Positions 45,201 through 51,007 of a stretch of 64,000 nt of DNA are shown here, one piece after another (within the stretch, counting starts at the first letter, position 1; each line of letters starts with the position of its first letter). This stretch comes from Bombyx mori (taxonomy: Eukaryota; Arthropoda; Insecta; Lepidoptera; Bombycidae). Location of the stretch: the NCBI RefSeq assembly GCF_030269925.1, contig NC_085112.1, positions 14,695,501 through 14,759,500 of the forward strand, in the 5' to 3' direction. The notes below the pieces were generated by a model that was given only the letters and a program-made list of their open reading frames with translations, made no database searches and was not told where the DNA came from. A program made the translations under genes and the position numbers.

Positions 45201-45395
45201 ACATTGCTTTGCCCAATCCACAAAATAATTAGCTAGAAAGTAAATCAAGAAACACTTACCAAATAAAAAGGTTCCTAATTGTAGGGGAAATGCGTATTTG
45301 CAACACCAATAAAAACCAAAAATATGAAATAACGAAATCACTAATAATGATTCCCATTTAATTTTATTTTTGAAGACAAACATTTTCTTGAACAT
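33218..45395 (-). CDS. Acyl-CoA desaturase, copy B (5 exons)
   Basis: Same enzyme family and exon plan as copy A. Exons on the minus strand: 45395-45260, 37445-37315, 36214-36009, 34914-34729, 33467-33218, totalling 909 nt and 302 aa, with GT-AG borders and matching phases. Histidine boxes HRLWTH, HRLHH and HNFHH are intact. Differences from A include WCCKYAFPLQL for WCSKYAIPLKL in exon 1, FSGIGITCGVHR for FCALGITCGAHR in exon 2, Glu for Val at the exon 4/5 junction codon (220), and a tail ending GGDGSKANN. A TAA lies directly before the ATG. Intron 1 is 7.8 kb because of a DNA transposon carrying a 6.7 kb SART element in gene orientation. Whether both copies are transcribed cannot be told from sequence. 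Confidence 0.85.
34262..34688 (-). mobile_element. Bm1 SINE in intron 4 of copy B
   Basis: Near-complete Bm1, diverged, without a clear poly-T at the tail (GGTGGACGTGAACGTGGATG) and with a recognisable head (GGGATTCGAAAACCG). Its relic in copy A is at 13289-13490. Confidence 0.8.
35255..35905 (-). pseudogene. CR1-like LINE 3' fragment in intron 3 of copy B
   Basis: T-run and GGCCCACCTGATGGTGAGTG at the left edge mark the 3' end on the minus strand. The frame shows LWAGAPKYLLLPFDSIQKRA, GLRRDFGSLCILYRMFHGEC and SRVHPYYLEPLR, the same thumb-region protein as at 19137-20129, with frameshifts toward the end. 5'-truncated and absent from intron 3 of copy A. Confidence 0.8.
36838..37258 (-). mobile_element. 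RTE-like LINE 3' fragment in intron 2 of copy B
   Basis: On the minus strand it starts GACTCATGAAGCTAAAACAG and continues through a variant of the RTE C terminus (GRPPT-R, WMQ-AQ) to the AAAAAGAATCG end near 36838. Same family as 11294-11650 and 21055-21395. Confidence 0.6.
38454..41657 (-). CDS. SART-type ORF2: endonuclease-reverse transcriptase
   Basis: Open 1067-aa frame starting MTGSPYHILQGNLN at 41657, whose ATG shares its A with the ORF1 stop (TAATG). The APE endonuclease spans about residues 1-215 with GNLN (11-14), AEP (38-40), GDLN (128-131) and SDHR (204-207). This domain nicks the telomeric repeat in SART/TRAS elements. The RT has APGPDGLSN (452-460), GYRPIVVLSEAGKLLE, YGFRRGRST, motif A SIDISNAFN (Asp 587), GVPQGSVLGPLL and YADD (675-678). 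Near the C terminus there is a CHQC-HPDDDAQHALEAC zinc motif. All catalytic residues that I can check are present, so the protein could be active. The frame stays open upstream of this ATG, but the overlap argues for this start. Confidence 0.88.
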   Translation of the reverse strand: MTGSPYHILQGNLNRSARAQDLLIQSMAERLTHLAVVAEPYRVPSVPDWAGDIDGLVAVIQRRSAVGAPPEFDVVQRGRGFVAVFWAGLLVVGVYFSPNRPLAEFESFLDELGQVVGRSRSRRALVLGDLNAKSSAWGSPVTCPRGRETEEWLVGSGLVVLNRGAENTCVRRSGGSVVDVSFGTPDVARRVCGWEVLVDVETLSDHRYIGFRVAAAPESSSVTTLPFGGGVEGPRWALKRLDTERLQEAAVVQAWRLDSLGEPADVREGAERLREAMSRVCDYAMPRVRAYAPRRQVYWWNEGIAGLRRRCAGSRRKYQHLRRRRHRDEEEEDRAYEEYREDVRALRVAIGEAKEAAWKELLETLDRDPWGRPYRLARSTMRSWAPPATSTLPPDIVRHVIGGLFPDAPGTPFVPPVMITPTTGAQIGAEEEEVSPAEFGAAIEKMKARRTAPGPDGLSNRAWALALQTEGGLGPVLRGLLSRCLREGRFPEEWKTGRLVLIPKEGRPRDQPSGYRPIVVLSEAGKLLERVVAGRLVRHLENVGPNLADSQYGFRRGRSTLDAVQRVRDLSDQACSRGGVLLAVSIDISNAFNTIPWSTILESLRFHRVPTGLRNLIEDYLAGRAVVFPERRGWGHKAVSCGVPQGSVLGPLLWDVGFDWVLRGANLRGVQVICYADDTLVTARGDDYRSASILAAAAVATVVARIRKLGLEVALHKSEAVCFHPARKGPPPGASITIGGTAIAVRSQLKYLGLVLDSRWSFDRHFDVLVPKLLGAAGALARLLPNIGGGGKSVRRLYLGVVRSMALYGAPVWSPTLSARNAALLQRVQRVLAVRVVRGYRTISTEVACALAGSLPWEYEAEVLAAVYRRRAQSLGRGSVPRLSVVARWRRAARRVATLKWKERLAAEEIHRGSRTRRRTLAALVPVLEAWIDRRHGVLDFRLTQVLSGHGCFGRYLWRVGREPHPGCHQCGHPDDDAQHALEACPRWEYPRQSLVAVLGADLSLPVVVSRMVEDERCWRAMADYADLVMTLRETEERDRECDPNSVALRRKRRGGRRGRRAPAQLP
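41657..43798 (-). CDS. SART-type ORF1 (gag-like, three zinc knuckles)
   Basis: An intact 713-aa frame (MSSYKEELPQEGTS). The N third is Ser/Lys/Glu-rich and basic; the middle is a likely coiled coil (LCRRQEAEILHLKNAIADMR); then a Pro-rich stretch; then knuckles at about residues 619-680: CYRCHALGHVSARC, CYRCGQTGHKSAGC and a CTIC-H-C unit. In SART/TRAS elements ORF1 carries the RNP to telomeres and packages RNA. The stop TAA (41659-41657) overlaps the ORF2 start. Confidence 0.88.
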   Translation of the reverse strand: MSSYKEELPQEGTSRSAGGESLRAAERSAARCPSSSGGGNNCSKRSVKDGGRVSAKDGENKERRGGSVKDNEAANVLSDDSMATASSGRSSLTGSRRKRLKGSSTECSESSSGEETACSAGRAASKTPSKRGRGRPPTTGQYVGLAAAKEAYVKAQREELALRAEREVTESVRKLRVREDAVAGSTGEPALDPERRLDESAKLAVAIAAKSGNLKGTYVRALKEMAAAIREAKEDMAARTTDGETKRLQELCRRQEAEILHLKNAIADMRSEMARLAQAVGSPAAVPAPVPAPAPIQRSDDEEERRLQRIMRAVGTMLDARLSGLEARLPPEPRMRPPLAADHRRSRGQEKTPTPPTAAESMPTPGPTTAVATAAPNGGGPQKKKAPKSRQQPAQPEPRTFPPAPAALTEAWTTVARRGAKPRTATATGTVPAPPPLKEKKKRLRPPRSQAVIVKLQPEAVERGVTYRAVLAEARAKIDPAELGIPIQRIRSAVTGAKVLVVEGADQNEKADLLAEKLREVLPSDSIVVSRPTITAAVRLSGLDESISREELVAEVARIGECPPDIVKVGEIKMGPGGTGQVLVRCPIAGVKKILAVNKLRIGWSVLRAQLLEARRLQCYRCHALGHVSARCPSSVDRSGECYRCGQTGHKSAGCALTPHCTICAGAGRPAAHVSGGKACAKPPKQRQQRSSAAEEKRRSQPGTAAATPMDDE
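44686..44708 (-). repeat. Short telomere-type (TTAGG)n tract
   Basis: Four perfect TAACC units plus a partial one on the plus strand, directly next to the SART 5' junction. Together with TTACC at the end of the duplication this made a roughly five-unit target before insertion. Confidence 0.85.
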
Positions 45396-46094
45396 TTATC
45401 TCAAAAATTCGCATTCTGCATTTGGTTGCATGCATTTTATACATATTAACTTAACTTGCATTAGGGTTCCACAGTGCGAACATACTAAACCTTCTAACAC
45501 GTACGTGAAACATTACACACTGTATAATATAATCCATTAAGTCATTCACAATGTAAATATCTGTTAATTGTCCCTTTTAGATCCACTAGTTTCTATTAGC
45601 GGTATGTAGTGATTCTAAAGCATCCTAAAATACAGAATCTAGATATATATTAACTAGCGGCCCACTCCGGCTCCGCTCGGGTCTTTAACAAAAATTTCAA
45701 CGATATTCGACGTTGTTTTATTTTTTTAAATAAAAGAATGCTTACTGCGGCATAACTATAACAGTTAGACATATGCTGTCGCGACACTTTTTGTAAATAA
45801 TAATTTGTTCTACAAAGTCGTAGTACATTATTTTATTCTATCATCAATAGTTTTTGCAGGGCACACGATGTAAAGAATATTTTAGGTAAATTTTTTACAC
45901 CTTAGGTTACATTACTGAAATTTTAGTAAGGATCCCTAATTTTTTTCAAAAAAGATTATACCCTATGTCACTCGGGAATAGTGTAGCTTCCAAACAGTGA
46001 CAGAATTTTTCAAATCCGTTCAGTAGTTTCGGAGCCTATTCAATACAAACAAACAAACAAATCTTTCCTCTTTATAATGTTAGTATAGATACGT
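45396..46094. repeat. Unit B upstream flank and an interspersed repeat
   Basis: 45396-45640 matches the flank of copy A (18349-18480 and 20265-20345); any desaturase promoter would lie here, but I see no convincing core elements. 45655-46090 is a dispersed repeat (start ACTAGCGGCCCACTCCGGC, end AATGTTAGTATAGAT) of a type common in insects; no protein. Confidence 0.45.
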
Positions 46095-46545
46095 GAAGCA
46101 AAAATTTGTATCCCTTTTTACGAAAATTGCGCGGACGGAGGACTATGAAATTTTTTAAACTTACAGAGAATATAGAGAAGGAGTGCAGAATGTTAATATT
46201 AAAAAAAATTATGCGTTAATAATACATTAAATCAATAAAAAAAACATTACACACACTACCTACCATGTATTTGACACACACACATATAACAATATATTAT
46301 ACTCTTTTTTATTGTTAAACTTTTGTTATTGCTTGAAGTCTGTGGTGAAATTGAGAATAGGTTAATATTGTTTATCTTTAATATTATTTGTCTATAGGCG
46401 AAATCTGTGAAGCGTGTGCGAAATCTTGGCGAAATCTGTGATTATAGAAGTATATAATAGTCTTTGACAATAGAACCATAATGATGTTCAAGTTTATAAT
46501 TTCAATTAATTATAGTCAAATTTCGACTACTGTGGGATAACTAGT
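46095..46545 (-). mobile_element. R2-family right-arm fragment
   Basis: Matches the right arm of the long-inverted-repeat element (about 9070-9916, without the nested retroposon): GAAAATTGCGCGGACGGAG to TCGACTACTGTGGGATAACTA. Confidence 0.55.
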
Positions 46546-46559
46546 AATAATAATAATAA

Positions 46560-46735
46560 ACTTGACAGCATTCTGTTAATTCATTAATTTAAATCACTCG
46601 GTGGTGCGGTAATTAGCGGCCTTGAATATTGCGCCGAGGGTCGCGGGTTCGATTCCCACATCCAGCAAATATTGTGTGATGATAAACACTTGGTTGCTCT
46701 TTGTTTGGCAGTTGATTATCTATATATATTTATAG
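46560..46735 (+). mobile_element. tRNA-derived SINE (non-Bm1), unit B
   Basis: GGTGCGGTAATTAGCGGCC (A-box region) and GCGGGTTCGATTCCCACA (B-box) show a tRNA-like head of about 80 bp. Counterpart of 20575-20740. Confidence 0.65.
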
Positions 46736-47191
46736 TAAGGAATACCCTACAAAAAGGGTATAAAACCGGCACGCAGCTCCGTCACCGGCGCATTTGTCGG
46801 TTGACATTCGTCGAGAGAACATCGTTCAAAGACTTTAAGTGTTAATTTAGGAAACACGAATTTTATAATAATGTTGAGGGTACAGTGCCTATAAATAGCA
46901 ACGCCTTTGCTCGAAACATTCATTCCATCGGCGGCGTTCGTGAGAGAAGGTAGTCGTGGACATGGTGTGCGTGAGTCATTGTTTTAAGTCTCTGTAAATG
47001 TGTGCTAATTGTTATTTTTTTAAATGATTTTTCTTCTGATTCCTAATATCAGAAGTGGGATAAAGGACTCAAATAGCCCACAGTAGCGTAAAACTCTGAA
47101 CTTTGTTTTGTTTTACAGTGACTGCTTACTTTGATGCTTTCATACTTTATTTGTTATTTTTATTGTGTGATTGCAAATTTTAACTGTGATA

Positions 47192-47646
47192 ATGAGACAT
47201 ACTGAAACTCCTAGTACACGGAGGCGACCGTCTCGAGATGATTCTCGTAATCGAAAACGACATGCTTTCGCGATCACAGATATGATAGACAGAATCGCGA
47301 TACGAACGATAGAGGTCGTACTTCACGGGATGGCTTGCGGGTCCGAGACCAGCGTGATTCTCGCAGTACTGATGTGCGTCGGTCACGTGCTCGGGTTAGG
47401 CGCGGATCGCATAGTAGGGACCGCTCTCATAGTGCCCGTCGCGAGAGGTCGAGATCGCGCTCGCGCACGATTGAACCTGTCGCGACACGTTCTAACGATA
47501 AGGCGCGCGCTGAACAGACCACTGATATTCTACGGACAGTTACGACTCCCATGTCGAATACCGTTGGTTTGCAACAAGGTCGCGTAGAATCTAGTATCCC
47601 TGGTTCTGAGGCGTCTACCCTCGCCAGTGCTTTAATAGAACTTTAA
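47192..47646 (+). pseudogene. gag remnant, Arg/Ser-rich
   Basis: Starts MRHTETPSTRRRPSRDDSRN. With one frame change it gives RVRRGSHSRDRSHSARRERS and SRSRTIEPVATRSNDKARAE, a low-complexity RS-type gag N terminus, then VESSIPGSEASTLASALIEL and a stop. The two frames overlap at about 47335. Assignment to gag rests on position and composition. Confidence 0.45.
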
Positions 47647-47777
47647 TAGTGATATGGGGCATAACGGGGCCCTCCGGTTAGAGCCGCGAACACTAATCTA
47701 CTCACGATTTGATTTCATTTTTGGTGGAGGTCAGGTTAGGCAGAGTCCTTGTAGGTTTCAGGCATTAGTGGTCACCA

Positions 47778-48511
47778 GTGACGCGTAATATCAAACAAGT
47801 AGACGGGATTGTGTTGGCAAAATGGTCAATTAAACTTTTGAGATTACAGCTCATTCTGAACATCACAAAACGCAAGACAACAGACATCCGCCCTGTAGCT
47901 TCTGGTAGAAAAGACGCCACCACACCTGTGGTGAGGACTCTAATTAATGATGTCACGACTGAGGTGTTTCGGAGCCGTGAAGCTCGTCGAGAACTAGGTC
48001 AAGGTAGAGCTTATCAATTGGTACCACGGAGTGTAAAGCGACATGATGCTCGCAGGGACGGGCACCGACGAGCAGCAGCCGTTTTTAATGTCGATAATCT
48101 TGTTTGGGTAATAACTCAGTCTACAGGAAATGTAGATCCGGCAATCCGTGGACCTTACCGAATGGTGAGGATGGTTCCTCACGAGCATTGCCGCCAGCTC
48201 GGGCCCTTCGATGGTTCCTGCGGCAGTAGCACGCAAGCGACGTGCCGGTAGCTGCGTAATATCGGTCGGCAGGTAAACTTGATTCCGGCATGCGTGGCCC
48301 GTATAAGGTTGTCGAAATTCTACCCAGTGGACGCTATACCCTACGGCTGCTCAACGGCAGTTATGGCAAAACTACACCATATATTGTGCAGCTGCACAAT
48401 ATATGGTGTCGTGGCGGGGCGAGTGGACCCCTGAGACATGTGCTGCCTTCTTTGAGAGTCAGTAAAGTTAATAATGATCATTGTTCACAAATATACGTAT
48501 TCCTATGGTGA
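47778..48511 (+). pseudogene. Integrase C-terminal remnant (gypsy-type), partly duplicated
   Basis: Frames read NVDNLVWVITQSTGNVDPAI then RGPYRMVRMVP, and again in another frame SAGKLDSGMRGPYKVVEILP then GRYTLRLLNGSYGKTT. This is the end of gypsy-type integrases (GK-D-GMRGPY-VV-VLP--RYEL-LL-G-YGKTTQAA). The block occurs twice in tandem. Stops and shifts make it non-functional. A 36-bp palindrome lies inside the second block. Confidence 0.6.
48374..48409. repeat. Perfect 36-bp palindrome
   Basis: Left half ACACCATATATTGTGCAG (48374-48391), right half its exact reverse complement (48392-48409), no spacer. Confidence 0.95.
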
Positions 48512-48548
48512 ACCTGAAGGGTGAGCTATAGATGATTGCTCTCTAGTT

Positions 48549-49030
48549 ACGTATCCCTCACTCGGAGTCACGGTGAGATGCCTCAATACGATTGGTCTAG
48601 GCTGGCGTATTGAGAAGCCTCGGCACGTTTGAGTATGGTCGGCGTGTCGGGAAGCTTCACACGTTTGAATACGCTCTGCGTGTGGAATGCACTCGTACGT
48701 TTTTAATACGATCTTCGTACGAGTGGGTCTGGGACCATTTTACGTATCCCTCACTCGTGTGATTAATTCTACACGGTGAGATGCCTCAATACAATCGGCC
48801 TAGGCTGGCGTATTGAGAAGCCTCGGCACGTTTGAGTATGGTCGGCGTGTCGGGAAGCTTCACACGTTTGAATACGCTCTGCGTGTGGAATGCACTCGTA
48901 CGTTTTTAATACGATCTTCGTACGAGTGGGTCTGGGACCATTTTACGTATCCCTCACTCGTGTGATTAATTCTACACGGTGAGATGCCTCAATACAATCG
49001 GCCAAGGCTTGCGTATTGAGATGCCTCGAT
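48549..49030 (+). repeat. Tandem ~203-bp repeat made of serial hairpins
   Basis: Units begin with ACGTATCCCTCACTCG at 48549, 48742 and 48945; the first is 10 bp shorter and the third is cut by the LINE at 49041. Each full unit holds hairpins with 8-10 bp stems and 15-16 nt loops. In unit 1: CTCAATACG/CGTATTGAG (48582/48606), CTCGGCACG/CGTGTCGGG (48619/48643), TTCACACG/CGTGTGGAA (48656/48679), CACTCGTACG/CGTACGAGTG (48690/48716). A fifth, CTCAC...GTGAG, spans the unit start. Confidence 0.85.
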
Positions 49031-49378
49031 TAATCCCAAAAAAGCACAGTCCGACAGAAGCACCCGCCGCCTGCGGACGTGCTCATCGACCACTCGATCG
49101 CCCGGCCATTGTTCGCCTGGTTTTATTGTTAGCCCGGCCTTTGTTCACCCGGCTTTTGTTCGTGGCACATCTGCCGACAAAGTGTGTTCCTGGAAGTGTT
49201 TGTTTTGTTTTGGTTTATTTTTGTTGTTTCCTTTTTTTGTTGTTCTTTCTTTTTCCTGCAGTAATTGTGCCGCATCGCCACCTGTGTTCAATCGAACCGC
49301 TAAGTACCGAGAAGTTGGGGCCTCGCCGCTAGGCGAGTGTGTTTAAGACCCGGGACAGCCCCACCTGGGTCAGACATC

Positions 49379-51004
49379 ATGGAAGCTTTATTTACAGAAT
49401 TCCTCCGACTTCGCCACCCAAAGCTCACTTCTGAGTTTCTGGCTTTCAAGGCCGATCACGCCGTGAGCCCTCTCGCGGATTCCGCCGTGCTCGTCGCTCC
49501 CGCGTCGTACACCGCAGCGTCCGCCATGCCTGCCGCTCCCGCGTCGCCTATACTAGTGGGTAAAACTGCTGCGTCGTCCGCCGTGATCGCCGCTCCCCTG
49601 GCGCGATCATCCGCGGGTTCAGTAGGGTCCGACGGACGTCCTGCATCTGCCCGTAGGTCGCCTGCTCCCGAGCCTGCTGCCTCCTCGTCCTCCGACTCTG
49701 ACTCGGACATGGAGGTCGACCTCGCCGCCGCCTCATCGACGGATGGATTCACCCTGGTACAAAAGGGTAAGAAGCGCGCTGCGGAGTCCCGAGCTCCCGC
49801 GGCCGCTAAAATTAGTAAAGCCGCGAACGCGTCGCGCCCTCGCCCTCCGACTCCCGTCGCTCCCCCTGCCCGTGCCACACCGTCGCCGCGTCCAGTGGCA
49901 CAAAATAAAACTCAGACCCCTCCCCCGGTAATCCTTCAAGAGAAGGCAGCTTGGGACCGAGTTTCCCTGGCCCTTCAGGCCAAAAAAATTAATTTTATCA
50001 GCGCCCGTAACCTCGCGAACGGGATTCAAATTAAGGTAACGACACCCGACGACCATAGGGCCCTCTCAAGCTACCTCCGAAAGGAGCGTATAAGTTTCCA
50101 CACTTATACGCTTCAGGAGGAGCGTGAACTTCGCGCGGTCATACGCGGCATCCCAAAGGAATTAGATGCCGATCTCGTCAAGGCCGACCTTCTAGAACAA
50201 GGTCTGCCGGTCAATTCCGTGCACCGCATGCACACAGGACGCGGGAGGGAGCCATACAATATGGTTCTCGTCGCTCTCCAGCCTACCCCCGAGGGCAAGC
50301 AAATTTTCAACGTACGAACAGTCTGTAGGCTTTCCGGAATAACCGTCGAAACCCCCCATAAAAAAGGCACTCCGAGCCAGTGCCATAACTGTCAGTTGTA
50401 CGGGCACTCTTCCCGTAATTGTCACGCGCGCTCCCGATGCGTCAAGTGTTTGGGCGATCACGCCACGAGCCTTTGCACTCGCGATCAAAAAACCGCTACG
50501 GAACCGCCTAGCTGCGTCCTGTGCCGAACACAGGGTCACCCCGCGAACTACCGTGGTTGCCCCCGAGCCCCTAAAATAAATCGCCGCGTCGCCCGCCAAA
50601 ACCGCCTCCGAGCTTTCGGCCCAGACATCAAAGCCACGGCACCCTCTGTGCCGAAGGCTAAGCCTGCTTTTGTGCCGGCGTCGGTGCCCAGCGTCTCGGC
50701 CTGGGCTAAACCGTTGCCGTACACGAACACGGCTACAACTCTCTCCCCCGCGACTCGTCCCACCCCCGCGATACGTCCCTCCCCCGCGACTCGTCCCTCC
50801 CCCGCGACCTGCCCTCCGACCGCGTCCGACAATCTCGCTCTAGCGATCGACTTTTTTCAGTCGATCAACTTTGATCGCGTTAATGCTTTGGGCGACGCCA
50901 TTCGCGCCGCCTCCACTGCACAACACTTTATCGCCGTTGTGCAAGAATACGCCGACGTATACGCGTCTTTAAATACGTACGTCCTCCCCTCACTCCGCCG
51001 GTAA
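49379..51004 (+). CDS. LINE ORF1 (gag-like, zinc knuckles), intact
   Basis: A 541-aa frame from MEALFTEFLRLRHPKL. The frame is open 42 nt further upstream, but this ATG matches the start in copy 1. Ala/Ser/Pro-rich N half, then a conserved block (ILQEKAAWDRVSLALQ, RISFHTYTLQEERELRAVIR, YNMVLVALQPTPEGKQIF) typical of jockey-group gag, then knuckles CHNCQLYGHSSRNC, CVKCLGDHATSLC and CVLCRTQGHPANYRGC, and a tail with repeated (R)PSPAT. The stop lies 3 nt before ORF2. Confidence 0.88.
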   Translation: MEALFTEFLRLRHPKLTSEFLAFKADHAVSPLADSAVLVAPASYTAASAMPAAPASPILVGKTAASSAVIAAPLARSSAGSVGSDGRPASARRSPAPEPAASSSSDSDSDMEVDLAAASSTDGFTLVQKGKKRAAESRAPAAAKISKAANASRPRPPTPVAPPARATPSPRPVAQNKTQTPPPVILQEKAAWDRVSLALQAKKINFISARNLANGIQIKVTTPDDHRALSSYLRKERISFHTYTLQEERELRAVIRGIPKELDADLVKADLLEQGLPVNSVHRMHTGRGREPYNMVLVALQPTPEGKQIFNVRTVCRLSGITVETPHKKGTPSQCHNCQLYGHSSRNCHARSRCVKCLGDHATSLCTRDQKTATEPPSCVLCRTQGHPANYRGCPRAPKINRRVARQNRLRAFGPDIKATAPSVPKAKPAFVPASVPSVSAWAKPLPYTNTATTLSPATRPTPAIRPSPATRPSPATCPPTASDNLALAIDFFQSINFDRVNALGDAIRAASTAQHFIAVVQEYADVYASLNTYVLPSLRR

Positions 51005-51007
51005 TCA

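Larger units (their letters stand above)
31886..46740 (-). repeat. Desaturase duplication unit B
   Basis: This is the tandem partner of unit A (about 11294-20740), same orientation. Homology starts at GACTCATGAAGCTAAAACAA on the 3' side and ends at the tRNA-derived SINE on the 5' side. Differences come mostly from insertions private to one copy: Bm1 copies and a CR1-like LINE in A; a CR1-like fragment, a DNA transposon with SART, and R2 and other repeats in B. Confidence 0.8.
46741..48540 (+). mobile_element. Internally deleted Ty3/gypsy-like LTR retrotransposon
   Basis: The 5' part has promoter-like CTATAAATAGC (46889-46899) and a leader. Then come a gag remnant and, with protease, RT and RNase H all missing, the C-terminal end of integrase. 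LTR borders could not be fixed by eye. Ends near the hairpin array. Confidence 0.5.

Noticed and set aside
48549..49030. CRISPR-like or ordinary satellite array
   Set aside because: Repeats of about 203 bp without spacers in a eukaryotic locus are not CRISPR; and the internal paired stems are not expected of a plain satellite.
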